Source: a virus. From it: a DNA stretch of 30,026 nt. Positions within the stretch are counted from its first letter, which is position 1. Each line of letters begins with the position of its first letter. Below the pieces are notes generated by a model, which searched no databases, was not told the DNA's origin, and worked only from the letters and a program-made list of their open reading frames with translations. Position numbers and translations under genes: made by a program. This document shows positions 18,842 to 26,696 of the stretch, piece by piece. The stretch covers positions 64,001 to 94,026 of IMG/VR virus record IMGVR_UViG_3300040801_001133. One strand, given 5' to 3'.

Positions 18842-19041
18842 TACTCGTAGTCACTGAGTACAAACTCGGGATGGGCTTTATAATACTCATCTATCTGCTT
18901 GTCAAGTTCTGCTTGCTCCTTTTGTTCAAGGAGCATGAGTGCATCTACCTCTTCAGCAGTCATGTTGGTTCCTCCAGAGAAGAGATGGTCTTCATAGCTC
19001 TGTTCGATGTCAGAGATGAGTTTGTCGTTGTAGTTAGACAT
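18841..19041 (-). CDS. acidic small protein
   Basis: 66 residues from ATG 19041. Helical and very acidic (SDIEQSYEDHLFSGG, AEEVDALMLLEQKEQAELDK, EYYKAHPEFVLSDYE). Small acidic phage proteins near the early end often inhibit host enzymes or mimic DNA, but that is only a guess here. First gene of the leftward block; it follows element copy 6 and has no separate terminator before copy 5. Confidence 0.68.
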   Translation of the reverse strand: MSNYNDKLISDIEQSYEDHLFSGGTNMTAEEVDALMLLEQKEQAELDKQIDEYYKAHPEFVLSDYE

Positions 19042-19088
19042 GATGTATTGTTTTATTACGCACGGCAGAAATATTCCAACGTGGAGAA

Positions 19089-19140
19089 ACACCGGGGGGT
19101 GTTGTAATCTCGAAAATGAGTGGGGGTCTTTCCTTGGGGT
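19089..19140 (-). promoter_or_regulatory. repeated intergenic element, copy 6, with hairpin
   Basis: Minus strand: CCCAAGGAAAGACCCCC then ACTCATTTTCGAG, with hairpin ACACC-CCCC-GGTGT downstream. It is the outermost copy, next to the divergent boundary. Confidence 0.75.
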
Positions 19141-19255
19141 AGATCACACACTCACTATTTAAATAAAATTTTTAGCCTTAAAAATTTTTTATAAAATTTT
19201 TTCTTTAACTTTGTAAACTACTTAAGTGTACTATAACAGAAATATAAAATAATAA
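19141..19255. promoter_or_regulatory. divergent boundary between leftward and rightward blocks
   Basis: Very AT-rich gap with runs of A and T (AAATTTTTAGCCTTAAAAATTTTTT) and, for the plus strand, TTTGTAAACTACTTAAGTGT then ACTATAACAG about 40 bp before the first gene. This could be a promoter with a TTTG upstream element as in Bacteroidota, but the match is loose. Strand polarity switches here. Confidence 0.5.
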
Positions 19256-19630
19256 ATGAACCAAATCAGAAAAGTACTAAACCTAGAAGGTTCGTATTAC
19301 TACCATAAGCATCTTCAGATATTAAATGTCTTTCTTCCTGTTTCATTAACCAACAGGGAAATAGACATACTATCTGAATTTCTTTCTTTGGACCCATCCA
19401 TAATAGAAGATGACAGGTTTAATACACTAGCAAGGAAAAGAGTAAAGAAGAAATTAGATATATCTAATGCTAACCTCTCTAATAATCTGAACTCTATGGT
19501 TAAAAAGGGTTATCTGAAGAGAAGTACTGTGACCGGAAAACTAACAATTAACCCCTTAGTACTACCGCAGAAAGGAGAACAAATTTATATGTTTAAATTA
19601 ACTAAATTAAATGGAGGAGATAAAAGCTAG
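19256..19630 (+). CDS. winged-helix DNA-binding protein at head of virion operon
   Basis: 124 residues. LTNREIDILSEFLSLDPSII begins an HTH, then ARKRVKKKLDISNANLSNNLNSMVKKGYLKRS is a recognition helix and wing of the MarR/RepL-like kind. First gene after the strand switch and overlapping the next by 20 bp. It probably regulates late genes or acts in packaging or replication; I cannot choose between these. Confidence 0.75.
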   Translation: MNQIRKVLNLEGSYYYHKHLQILNVFLPVSLTNREIDILSEFLSLDPSIIEDDRFNTLARKRVKKKLDISNANLSNNLNSMVKKGYLKRSTVTGKLTINPLVLPQKGEQIYMFKLTKLNGGDKS

Positions 19631-19955
19631 AAAATTAATAGAACTGTTTTATAAACAGCTACCTGAAGAGTACTCTCATCTCTCTTTCAAGCAGGTCAAT
19701 GAAATATGTAGAGCACCCTGGTCTTTTCTAAAGAAAATTATATATGTTGGAGATTTTGAAAAAATTAGATTTAAGTACTTTGGCCTATGGTCAGTTAGAT
19801 TAGGTAGAGCTAAAGCAGGACTTAGAGAGAAAATAGCAACCAGAAAGAGACACGGAGATGACTCTCCATATAAAGAATTTTATGATGAACAAATTAAAAA
19901 CCTTAATAAATTTTTAGAAAAAAATGAGTTGGACACCAACCAAGAAACTACTTAA
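19611..19955 (+). CDS. hypothetical protein of virion operon
   Basis: 114 residues, basic and helical (EEIKARKLIELFYKQLPEEY, IRFKYFGLWSVRLGRAKAGL). Overlaps both neighbours (20 and 32 bp), so it is tightly coupled. Genes in this place are generally conserved in crAss-like phages, but I recognise no domain. Confidence 0.72.
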   Translation: MEEIKARKLIELFYKQLPEEYSHLSFKQVNEICRAPWSFLKKIIYVGDFEKIRFKYFGLWSVRLGRAKAGLREKIATRKRHGDDSPYKEFYDEQIKNLNKFLEKNELDTNQETT

Positions 19956-20217
19956 GAAAATAAAAGTCGGCCAGGAAAGAGAAGTAGTTTTTCATAGACT
20001 GGAAGCCGATAAAGACATAGAAAGAATACACGCCACTTGCTCTTGCACAAATGCAGAATACAATACCAGAAGAAAAGAGCTTAAGGTAGTATATAAAGGT
20101 AAGTTTCCTAAAAATAAAACTCAACCAATACATATGAGCACTCAAACAATAACTATTTGGTATACAGATAAAAGTTACGATAAACTGTATATTCAAGCTA
20201 ATGTATACAGAAGATAA
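19924..20217 (+). CDS. DUF1573-like small protein
   Basis: 97 residues. HATCSCTNAEYNTRRKELKVVYKGKFP followed by STQTITIWYTDKSYDKLYIQANVY follows the DUF1573 pattern (C-x-CT, beta strand, then a V-type strand and an ITVYT-like strand), an Ig-like fold abundant in Bacteroidota. No signal peptide, which is unusual for that family. Role in a phage is unknown, perhaps capsid decoration or assembly. Its stop overlaps the next start (TAATG). Confidence 0.6.
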   Translation: MSWTPTKKLLKKIKVGQEREVVFHRLEADKDIERIHATCSCTNAEYNTRRKELKVVYKGKFPKNKTQPIHMSTQTITIWYTDKSYDKLYIQANVYRR

Positions 20218-20810
20218 TGGTAAAAAAATATACAGATAAACAGCTACTAGATAAAGTAGAATCTCTTGATTCCTTTGATTGTATTCCAGGAAGTTACTGG
20301 ATACTAGGAGTGAGATCAAATGAAGACCTCTATAATATTTATGATGATAAATTTTATGTCTTCTATGGCAGAGAGTTTGTTATGGTACTTTCTGGAACTA
20401 CTAATTCAGGGGGTTATGGACTAAAGAATTTTATTCGGTGGAATTGGAGGGGTACAGCTCACCTTAAATCAGATGAATGGTATTATAATGTATATATGAA
20501 ATCTGATGGTAAGGGTATTAGACATCACAACTCCAGACTTCCTTGTTTAAGGCAAATAAGACCTTTTTTATATTACAGAGATAATAATAAAGACAAGAAA
20601 GTAGATGAATCAGGGAAAATTTATAGAGGGATAATAGGAGCTAATTTTCATACCAATAGTTATAATTCAATCGCAGGAGTCCTAAGCTGGTATATTAATG
20701 GCTGGTCTACAGCGTGTCAGGTGACTAACAACTTAACTAAATACTATGAGTTATTAGATATGCTACCATTTGGAACTCCTATAACATACTGTTTAATTAA
20801 AGAATTCTAA
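20217..20810 (+). CDS. putative peptidoglycan-active protein (endolysin-like)
   Basis: 197 residues. The C-terminal half has LYYRDNNKDKKVDES, then GANFHTNSYNS with H145, and GWSTACQVTNN with S164 and C167. The spacing of a His and a Ser-x-x-Cys-Gln resembles a gut-phage family with GxNxH and SxGCQV motifs, itself suggestive of an L,D-transpeptidase or peptidase fold. The usual glycine before Cys is Ala here. A cell-wall function (lysis or entry) is plausible but rests on motif likeness only. No signal peptide, as for a cytoplasmic endolysin. Confidence 0.55.
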   Translation: MVKKYTDKQLLDKVESLDSFDCIPGSYWILGVRSNEDLYNIYDDKFYVFYGREFVMVLSGTTNSGGYGLKNFIRWNWRGTAHLKSDEWYYNVYMKSDGKGIRHHNSRLPCLRQIRPFLYYRDNNKDKKVDESGKIYRGIIGANFHTNSYNSIAGVLSWYINGWSTACQVTNNLTKYYELLDMLPFGTPITYCLIKEF

Positions 20811-20813
20811 ATA

Positions 20814-21056
20814 ATGACTAGAGACGAATTAATCAAAGCAACTAAACAATCTAGAGTTAACTTAGATAAAGAGTTACAACTACTCAAAAAACTTACATCT
20901 AGCAGAGAAGTAAGTATTTCAATTACAAAATTGCAAGAATCTATTATGTGGTTAGGAATGAATCTAAAGGAATTAAATGAAGAGAATCCATACCCACATA
21001 GTTATAATCCTGAGAACACCAACATTTCAGCGACAGCAGATAATTTAAAGCTATAA
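20814..21056 (+). CDS. small helical protein
   Basis: 80 residues. Long charged helices (MTRDELIKATKQSRVNLDKE, LQLLKKLTSSREV, SITKLQESIMWLGMNLKELN) suggest a coiled coil, with a loose C-terminal tail. It starts 3 bp after the previous gene and runs up to the next. Could be a head-assembly or packaging accessory protein. Confidence 0.65.
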   Translation: MTRDELIKATKQSRVNLDKELQLLKKLTSSREVSISITKLQESIMWLGMNLKELNEENPYPHSYNPENTNISATADNLKL

Positions 21057-21623
21057 ATGGCACACCTGTTTGAAATACAAGATAAGATAGTATATCCCAC
21101 CCCCGAGATTTTACTTCTCGAACCCTTTAAAACTATATGGAGCAGAGATAAGAGTCAAAATAAAGAGTCAGCTTTGGAAGAGTTTGCTTATATAGAATTT
21201 ATGTCTTCAGCCAAAAAGTCTAATCCATTTAAAGGTTATTCTGATGAAGAAAGAGGAAGAAAAATCATTGAACAAATAATGATTGAAAAGAACTGGAAGC
21301 CAGATCATTTAGTACTTGAGGGCATAAATTATTGGTTGAAGTATCAGGAGGAGGCTTCTGAGAATTACACTTTATATAAAGCGGCCAAAAAAGCTGTAGA
21401 TAATCTCAAAAAATTTCTTAAGACTGTAGATGTAAATGAGAGGAAGGAGAATGGAACTCCAGTTTACAAACCTAAAGAAATAACGGGAGCTGTAGTGGAT
21501 ATACCAAAAGTAACAGCCTCGCTAAACGATTTAAAGAAAAAGGTAGAAGAGGATTTATTTGAACAAACTAAGAGTAGATCAGGAAAAACAACAAGTGTAT
21601 TTGCAGACCCAAGTAGTTTATAA
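21057..21623 (+). CDS. conserved packaging-region protein, possible small terminase
   Basis: 188 residues, helical and charged, with a basic Lys/Ser/Thr-rich C-terminal tail. YSDEERGRKIIEQIMIEKNW then HLVLEGINYWLKYQEEASEN forms a helical pair of the type seen in TerS-like DNA-binding domains. Its place just upstream of the large terminase fits, but there is no diagnostic motif. Its stop overlaps the next start codon. Confidence 0.6.
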   Translation: MAHLFEIQDKIVYPTPEILLLEPFKTIWSRDKSQNKESALEEFAYIEFMSSAKKSNPFKGYSDEERGRKIIEQIMIEKNWKPDHLVLEGINYWLKYQEEASENYTLYKAAKKAVDNLKKFLKTVDVNERKENGTPVYKPKEITGAVVDIPKVTASLNDLKKKVEEDLFEQTKSRSGKTTSVFADPSSL

Positions 21624-21937
21624 TGAAACTAAAATTCCCAAAGAAAATAAATATAGCCTCAGATACTTTCAAAGTAAAGTATAATAAGAATATAGGAGGA
21701 GGAAGCTTTACTTTTGATGATTATACTATAACAATAGGTACATACCATTTAAAAAGGTCTCCTAAAACAGTATTTTCTACAATCTTACATGAAGTATCTG
21801 AGATAGCCCATGTTATTTGTAATACCAGATATGATGATAACGGTACACTACAAGATTTTAAATTCTTTATGAGTCATAAGGAGTTTCAAGTACATAATGA
21901 AATAGTGGCTACAGCTATTCAACAGTTTATAAAATAA
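21623..21937 (+). CDS. metallopeptidase-like protein
   Basis: 104 residues. STILHEVSEIAHV gives His-Glu-x-x-Glu-x-x-His rather than the classic HExxH, and a further NEIVATAI follows. This resembles short zinc-peptidase-like phage proteins related to SprT/ImmA-type folds, but the residue spacing is altered and activity is doubtful. Overlaps the start of the next reading frame by one base (TAATGG). Confidence 0.55.
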   Translation: MKLKFPKKINIASDTFKVKYNKNIGGGSFTFDDYTITIGTYHLKRSPKTVFSTILHEVSEIAHVICNTRYDDNGTLQDFKFFMSHKEFQVHNEIVATAIQQFIK

Positions 21938-22066
21938 TGGAATTTAAAAAGCTTGATAAACCTTTTAGTTGAAAAATTTAAAAGTAATGGATTCTCTAAT
22001 TTAGAAAAATTATATGCCAAACTAATAGCAGAAAAAATAATACATGAAGAAGAAAAGATTAGATGA
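21937..22066 (+). pseudogene. small reading frame broken by a one-base shift
   Basis: ATG 21937 overlaps the previous stop, as for other genes here, but that frame ends after 11 codons (MEFKKLDKPFS). Removing one A from the run of five A at 21946-21950 gives MEFKSLINLL, then VEKFKSNGFSNLEKLYAKLI and AEKIIHEEEKIR, ending at 22066 inside the terminase start. It is either a sequencing or natural indel, programmed slippage, or a real 37-residue gene from TTG 21953. Confidence 0.5.
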
Positions 22067-24233
22067 ATATGATTCAGGCAAACTAAATTCTATTAGAAAC
22101 CCAGATGGTTTTTGGATTAATACTAGTCCATTCAGTGAAGCAGGTAATCACTTCACCAAATATGGTTATTATTGTGCTGATCCCTGGGGTTCTCCATCCT
22201 GGTATGAATACTGGCTAGAACAAAGAAAAAGATGTATTGAAGGATATTCTGTAGGTGGTGCCAAAATAACTGGTGACCACTATTTCTACTTAAATTTTTG
22301 TCCTATACAAAAAGTAGAGGACACTAATGCTCTTAAATCTAGAAAGATTAAAGGTTTCCCTGATTTTTGGGATGGTGACTTTAATTATTTTTGGGTAAGA
22401 GAAATAGCCAGACAGGGGATATTTGATCCTTTAGTGGAAAATGAAGAAGAAAGACAAGCATTTGTAGAATTAGATGATATATCTCAAGCTACTAAATTAA
22501 AAAAGCTATTTGAATCTTTAAAATTAGAAGTTAAAATAGAAGTCAACTATTTAAGAGGAGGATTTAATCTTATTGTAGGTAAATCAAGACGGAAAGGATA
22601 CTCTTATAAAGCTGCTGCTGTAGCTTCAAGAGCCTACTATACAAAACCTAATTCATTAATAATTTTTGGTGCTTATGAGAAAAAGTATTTATACCCTGGT
22701 GGTATTTTTACTATGGCTCGTAATAATATTGGATTCATAAATAGTGAAACAGGTTGGGCTATGCCCTCTGATGTAGTTGACAAACAAGATTATGTTAAGG
22801 CTTCTTATATTGAATACAAGAATGGTATTAAAATAGAAAAAGGGTTTAAAAGTCAGATAATGGCCCTGACTTTTAAAGATAATGCTGATGCAGCCCGTGG
22901 TAAAGATGCTGAAGAAATCTTTTTTGAAGAGTCTGGTGCATTTGGTACCCCCGGACTACTAAAGCAATCCTATGCTGCATCACAAGATTGTGTTATGGCT
23001 GGTGCTATTAAAACGGGTTTAATTACAGTATTTGGAACTTCAGGGGATATGGAGGGTGGAACGGCAGACTATGCTGATATGCACTCAAGACCTGCTGCCT
23101 TTGGTTTACTACCTTTTAAGAACATATGGGATGAAGGTATGGAAGATGGTACTTCTGGATTTTTTCACCCTATTACTTGGAATATGGAGGGACACTATGA
23201 TGCTCAGGGCAATTCAGACAAAGCCTCAGCTAATGCTGCTGAAATGAAAGAGAGAGAAGAACTAATTAAAAATGGTGCCACCTCCTCAGAAATACAAAAA
23301 AGAATGCAGGAAAAACCTAGAGGTCCGGGGGAAGCATTTGCTGCTGTATCTGTCAATAATTTTCCTGTAGTCGAATTAAAGAGACAATTACAAAAGGTTA
23401 AATCTCTAAACTGGAATAAACTTAAGGGTACTCCCGTAAGATTTGAAAGAGAAGATAGAAAAGTCAAAGCTATTCCAATCTTAGATGGCAGTGTAGAACC
23501 TATAACCAGTTTTTATAATGTACCAGTTAATAAGAGAGGTTGTCCAGTAATATATGAATCTCCAGTTGTTGATGCACCCAGGGGTCTATATAAAATAGGA
23601 TATGACCCTGTCAGACAAGATAGTGGTACATCTTTAGCTGCCATAATTGTTTATAAGGGTGTACATAAGGGTTCACTTTTTCATGATACCATTGTAGCTG
23701 AATACATTGGTAGAAGAGAAGACCCAGAAGATATGGATAGGATAGCAGAAGATTTTGCTGACTTATATAATACTCAAATAATGTATGAAAATGAAGTGAC
23801 AGGAGTTAAAAATTATTTTAGGAGAATTAAGAGACTAAATTTATTGGCTGCTCAACCAGATTCAGTAATTAGTAAAAACATAAAGAAAAGTAGAGTAGCT
23901 CGTGTTTATGGTTGTCATATGAATTTACAATTAAAGGATGCTGCTGAAAGATATATAAAAACTTGGCTACAAACCAAACTAGATACAGATGAAAATGGGG
24001 ATGCTATAACTGTAATAGATAAAATTTATTCTGTTAGATTACTAGAAGAACTGATAAGTTATCATAGAAAGGGTAACTTTGACTTAGTATCAGCGTTAGG
24101 TATGGCAATGATGCAGGTTCAAGAAGAGGTTTTAGGTAAAGAACATGTATCGAGAAAAGAAAATAACAGTATTAAGAAATTATTAGAGATGAGTAAAAAT
24201 ATGTATAAAAATACATCATGGATAGGAAAATAA
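22044..24233 (+). CDS. terminase large subunit
   Basis: 729 residues. N-terminal ATPase: Walker A-like GKSRRKGYS at 179-187 and Walker B with acidic pair in EEIFFEESG at 290-298. C-terminal nuclease of the RNase H fold: first acid D521 in IGYDPVRQDSGTS, a second acid in MYENEVTG, a third near GNFDLVSALGMAM. It motors DNA into the head through the portal and cuts concatemers. Overlaps the portal start by 16 bp. Order terminase-portal-scaffold-capsid is typical of crAss-like phages. Confidence 0.93.
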   Translation: MKKKRLDEYDSGKLNSIRNPDGFWINTSPFSEAGNHFTKYGYYCADPWGSPSWYEYWLEQRKRCIEGYSVGGAKITGDHYFYLNFCPIQKVEDTNALKSRKIKGFPDFWDGDFNYFWVREIARQGIFDPLVENEEERQAFVELDDISQATKLKKLFESLKLEVKIEVNYLRGGFNLIVGKSRRKGYSYKAAAVASRAYYTKPNSLIIFGAYEKKYLYPGGIFTMARNNIGFINSETGWAMPSDVVDKQDYVKASYIEYKNGIKIEKGFKSQIMALTFKDNADAARGKDAEEIFFEESGAFGTPGLLKQSYAASQDCVMAGAIKTGLITVFGTSGDMEGGTADYADMHSRPAAFGLLPFKNIWDEGMEDGTSGFFHPITWNMEGHYDAQGNSDKASANAAEMKEREELIKNGATSSEIQKRMQEKPRGPGEAFAAVSVNNFPVVELKRQLQKVKSLNWNKLKGTPVRFEREDRKVKAIPILDGSVEPITSFYNVPVNKRGCPVIYESPVVDAPRGLYKIGYDPVRQDSGTSLAAIIVYKGVHKGSLFHDTIVAEYIGRREDPEDMDRIAEDFADLYNTQIMYENEVTGVKNYFRRIKRLNLLAAQPDSVISKNIKKSRVARVYGCHMNLQLKDAAERYIKTWLQTKLDTDENGDAITVIDKIYSVRLLEELISYHRKGNFDLVSALGMAMMQVQEEVLGKEHVSRKENNSIKKLLEMSKNMYKNTSWIGK

Positions 24234-26620
24234 GACATAAACAAAGACTTACATTAAGAGAAAAAAGAGCCAATGATAATCAATGGTTCAAGGATCAAGC
24301 TGATTCATTAGATTCTGAACATAATACTTTAGGATATTATCTTTCTGGTAACACAGAGTATAAGAAAATGAAGGTTAACTACGATCTTTTTAATAATATT
24401 CTTAATCAGGAAGATTTTACTTATGTATGTGCTCCTTTTGGTGCGCATGTAGGGGAACTACCTGCTCAAATGGTTAATCGAGATATTAGTTCCGGTAAAA
24501 TTAAAGCCATTTTGGGAATGGAAATTAAGAGACCTTTTTCTTGGAAAGTGATAGCCACTAACCCAGAAGCTACTACTAGAAAAGAAACAGAGCAGTTTTC
24601 TCAAATTCGACAATTTGTAGTAGATCAAATTATGGCACCTATAAAGGAAGAGGAAGAAATGAAAGCTGCTCAGGCCCAAAAAGGTCAAGAACTAACAGAA
24701 GATGAGAAAAATCAAATTAAACAGCAAGTACAACAAAGTATACAATCTAGAACTCCTGATTCAGTAAAGAAATATATGGAGAGAGAACATCAAGACCCTG
24801 CTGAAGTACTATCTCACCAATTATTAGAATATGGTATTCAAAAAAATCAGGTTAAAAAGAAATTTAATCAAGCTTTTAAACATGCGATGTTAGTAGCCAA
24901 AGAGGTTCTTTATGTAGGAATAGTCAACGGAGAGCCTGTTTTGTGGGATATAAATCCTATAGGATTTAATTCAGACCCATCTCCCAATTTAGATTTTATA
25001 GAAGATGGGGATTGGGCAACTTGTGAATACAAAATGACTCCTAGTCAAATTATAAGAAACTTTGGAGACGATCTAAGTGAAAAAGAAATAGATCAGATTT
25101 ATGAAGATTATAATCATTTTAAAAATGAATTAATACCCGGGCAGATGTTTTCATCTAATTACACAGATGAAGATACTTTATATGAAGATAATCATATTAG
25201 GGTTCTTCATTGTACTTGGAAATCTTTAAGAAAGATTGGTATTCTTACTTATATTGATAAGGAAGGAGAAGAACAAGTAGTTGTGGTGGGAGAACAATAC
25301 AAATTGGATGAAGACTATGGGGATGTAAACATAGAATGGAGTTGGGTTCCTGAAACCTATGAAACCTGGAAAATAGGCAAAGATATTTATAAAAAGATGG
25401 GACCTATACCAGGACAGTTTAAAGATTTAGATAATATATATTACTGTAAGTTACCATATTATGGTGCTATTCATGATGCTACTAACTCTAAGCCTACTTC
25501 TCTGATGGATAGGCTAAAGGTCTATCAGTACTACTTTAATATAGTAATGTATAGATTAGAACTTATGCTTGCATCAGATAAAGGAAAAAAGATATTAATG
25601 AATATTAATGCTCTGCCTAAAGATAAAGGAATGGATATTGAGCAGTGGCAATATTTCTTTGAGAGCACCCCATTTGCTTGGTTTAATCCTGATGAAGAGG
25701 GAATGGAATATAGTGATGTAAATACTATGGCTAAAGTCCTTGATCTATCTCTTGCCTCAGATATAGGAAAATATATAGAAATAGCCGAGTATTTAAAAAA
25801 ACAAGCAGGAGAATCTGTAGGGATTACACCTCAAATAGAAGGTCAAATAGGGTCTCATGATGCGGTAACTAATACGAGACAAGCCTTAATACAATCTTCT
25901 CATATACTGGAACCCTACTTTGAATTACATAACTTAGTAAAGAAAAATGTTTTACAAGCCTTGTTAGAAGCCTATAAGGTTGCATATTCTTCTTCAAAGA
26001 AAAAGACCATAAGTTATGTTTTAGACGACTTATCTCAAAAGATGCTTAATGTAGATGTAGGACTATTAGATAATAGTACTCTAGGTCTATTTGTATCTAA
26101 CTCTTCAAAGGCTGAAGAAGCTAAAGAAACTATTAGACAGTATGCTTTTGCTGCATTACAAAATCAAAAAGTAGAATTATCAGATGTAATTTCTATTATT
26201 AGACAGGAGGGCATAGTAGAAGCAGAAGAGACACTGAAAGCGGCAGAGGCAGAAAGAAGAGAGTTTGAACAGTCACAGCAACAAGGACAATCTAAGGCTA
26301 TGGCAGAAGAACAAGACAAAATGAGAAACTTTGAGAGAGAAAAAATGCAGCATGAAAAAGAATTAGCTATACTTAAGGAAACAGAAAGAAGAGAGACAGA
26401 ATTACAAAAAGCTGCTTTAATGGGTATGTCTTTTAACCCTGAAAGTGATCGAGATAAAGATGGAGTGAATGATTTCCTTGAAGTTGCTAGACATGGGCTG
26501 GACGCAGATATAAAAGTATCTAAGCAACAGTTAGAAAGGGAAAAATTTGAACATCAAAAGGAAGTAGATAAACAGAAAATTAATCTTGAAAAGAAGAAAT
26601 TAAACCAACCTAAAACTTAA
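24218..26620 (+). CDS. portal protein
   Basis: 800 residues, in the place and size of crAss-like portals. It forms the dodecameric ring through which the terminase pumps DNA. The central part (about 200-560) holds the wing and stem regions. The C-terminal 150 residues are a long charged coiled coil (EEQDKMRNFEREKMQHEKEL, LEREKFEHQKEVDKQKINLE) with a loop NPESDRDKDGVNDFLE that looks like a calcium-binding EF/type-III-dockerin loop (D-x-D-x-D-G). The assignment rests mainly on position after the terminase. Confidence 0.88.
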   Translation: MDRKIRHKQRLTLREKRANDNQWFKDQADSLDSEHNTLGYYLSGNTEYKKMKVNYDLFNNILNQEDFTYVCAPFGAHVGELPAQMVNRDISSGKIKAILGMEIKRPFSWKVIATNPEATTRKETEQFSQIRQFVVDQIMAPIKEEEEMKAAQAQKGQELTEDEKNQIKQQVQQSIQSRTPDSVKKYMEREHQDPAEVLSHQLLEYGIQKNQVKKKFNQAFKHAMLVAKEVLYVGIVNGEPVLWDINPIGFNSDPSPNLDFIEDGDWATCEYKMTPSQIIRNFGDDLSEKEIDQIYEDYNHFKNELIPGQMFSSNYTDEDTLYEDNHIRVLHCTWKSLRKIGILTYIDKEGEEQVVVVGEQYKLDEDYGDVNIEWSWVPETYETWKIGKDIYKKMGPIPGQFKDLDNIYYCKLPYYGAIHDATNSKPTSLMDRLKVYQYYFNIVMYRLELMLASDKGKKILMNINALPKDKGMDIEQWQYFFESTPFAWFNPDEEGMEYSDVNTMAKVLDLSLASDIGKYIEIAEYLKKQAGESVGITPQIEGQIGSHDAVTNTRQALIQSSHILEPYFELHNLVKKNVLQALLEAYKVAYSSSKKKTISYVLDDLSQKMLNVDVGLLDNSTLGLFVSNSSKAEEAKETIRQYAFAALQNQKVELSDVISIIRQEGIVEAEETLKAAEAERREFEQSQQQGQSKAMAEEQDKMRNFEREKMQHEKELAILKETERRETELQKAALMGMSFNPESDRDKDGVNDFLEVARHGLDADIKVSKQQLEREKFEHQKEVDKQKINLEKKKLNQPKT

Positions 26621-26638
26621 AAAGCTATTAGAGCTAAT

Positions 26639-26662
26639 AATTCTAAATTACATTTTAGAATT
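26639..26662 (+). repeat. hairpin between portal and scaffold-like genes
   Basis: AATTCTAAA pairs with TTTAGAATT (9 bp) around a 6-nt loop, AT-rich and without a strong U-run. Possibly a weak terminator or mRNA processing site in the 76-bp gap. Confidence 0.35.
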
Positions 26663-26696
26663 AACTAAAGTTAATAATAAAAGTTAAATTTGAGCA

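Noticed and set aside
13391-19140. Repeated element read as a CRISPR array
   Set aside because: Copies are hundreds to thousands of bases apart, imperfect, each tied to a gene start, with no regular spacers and no cas genes.
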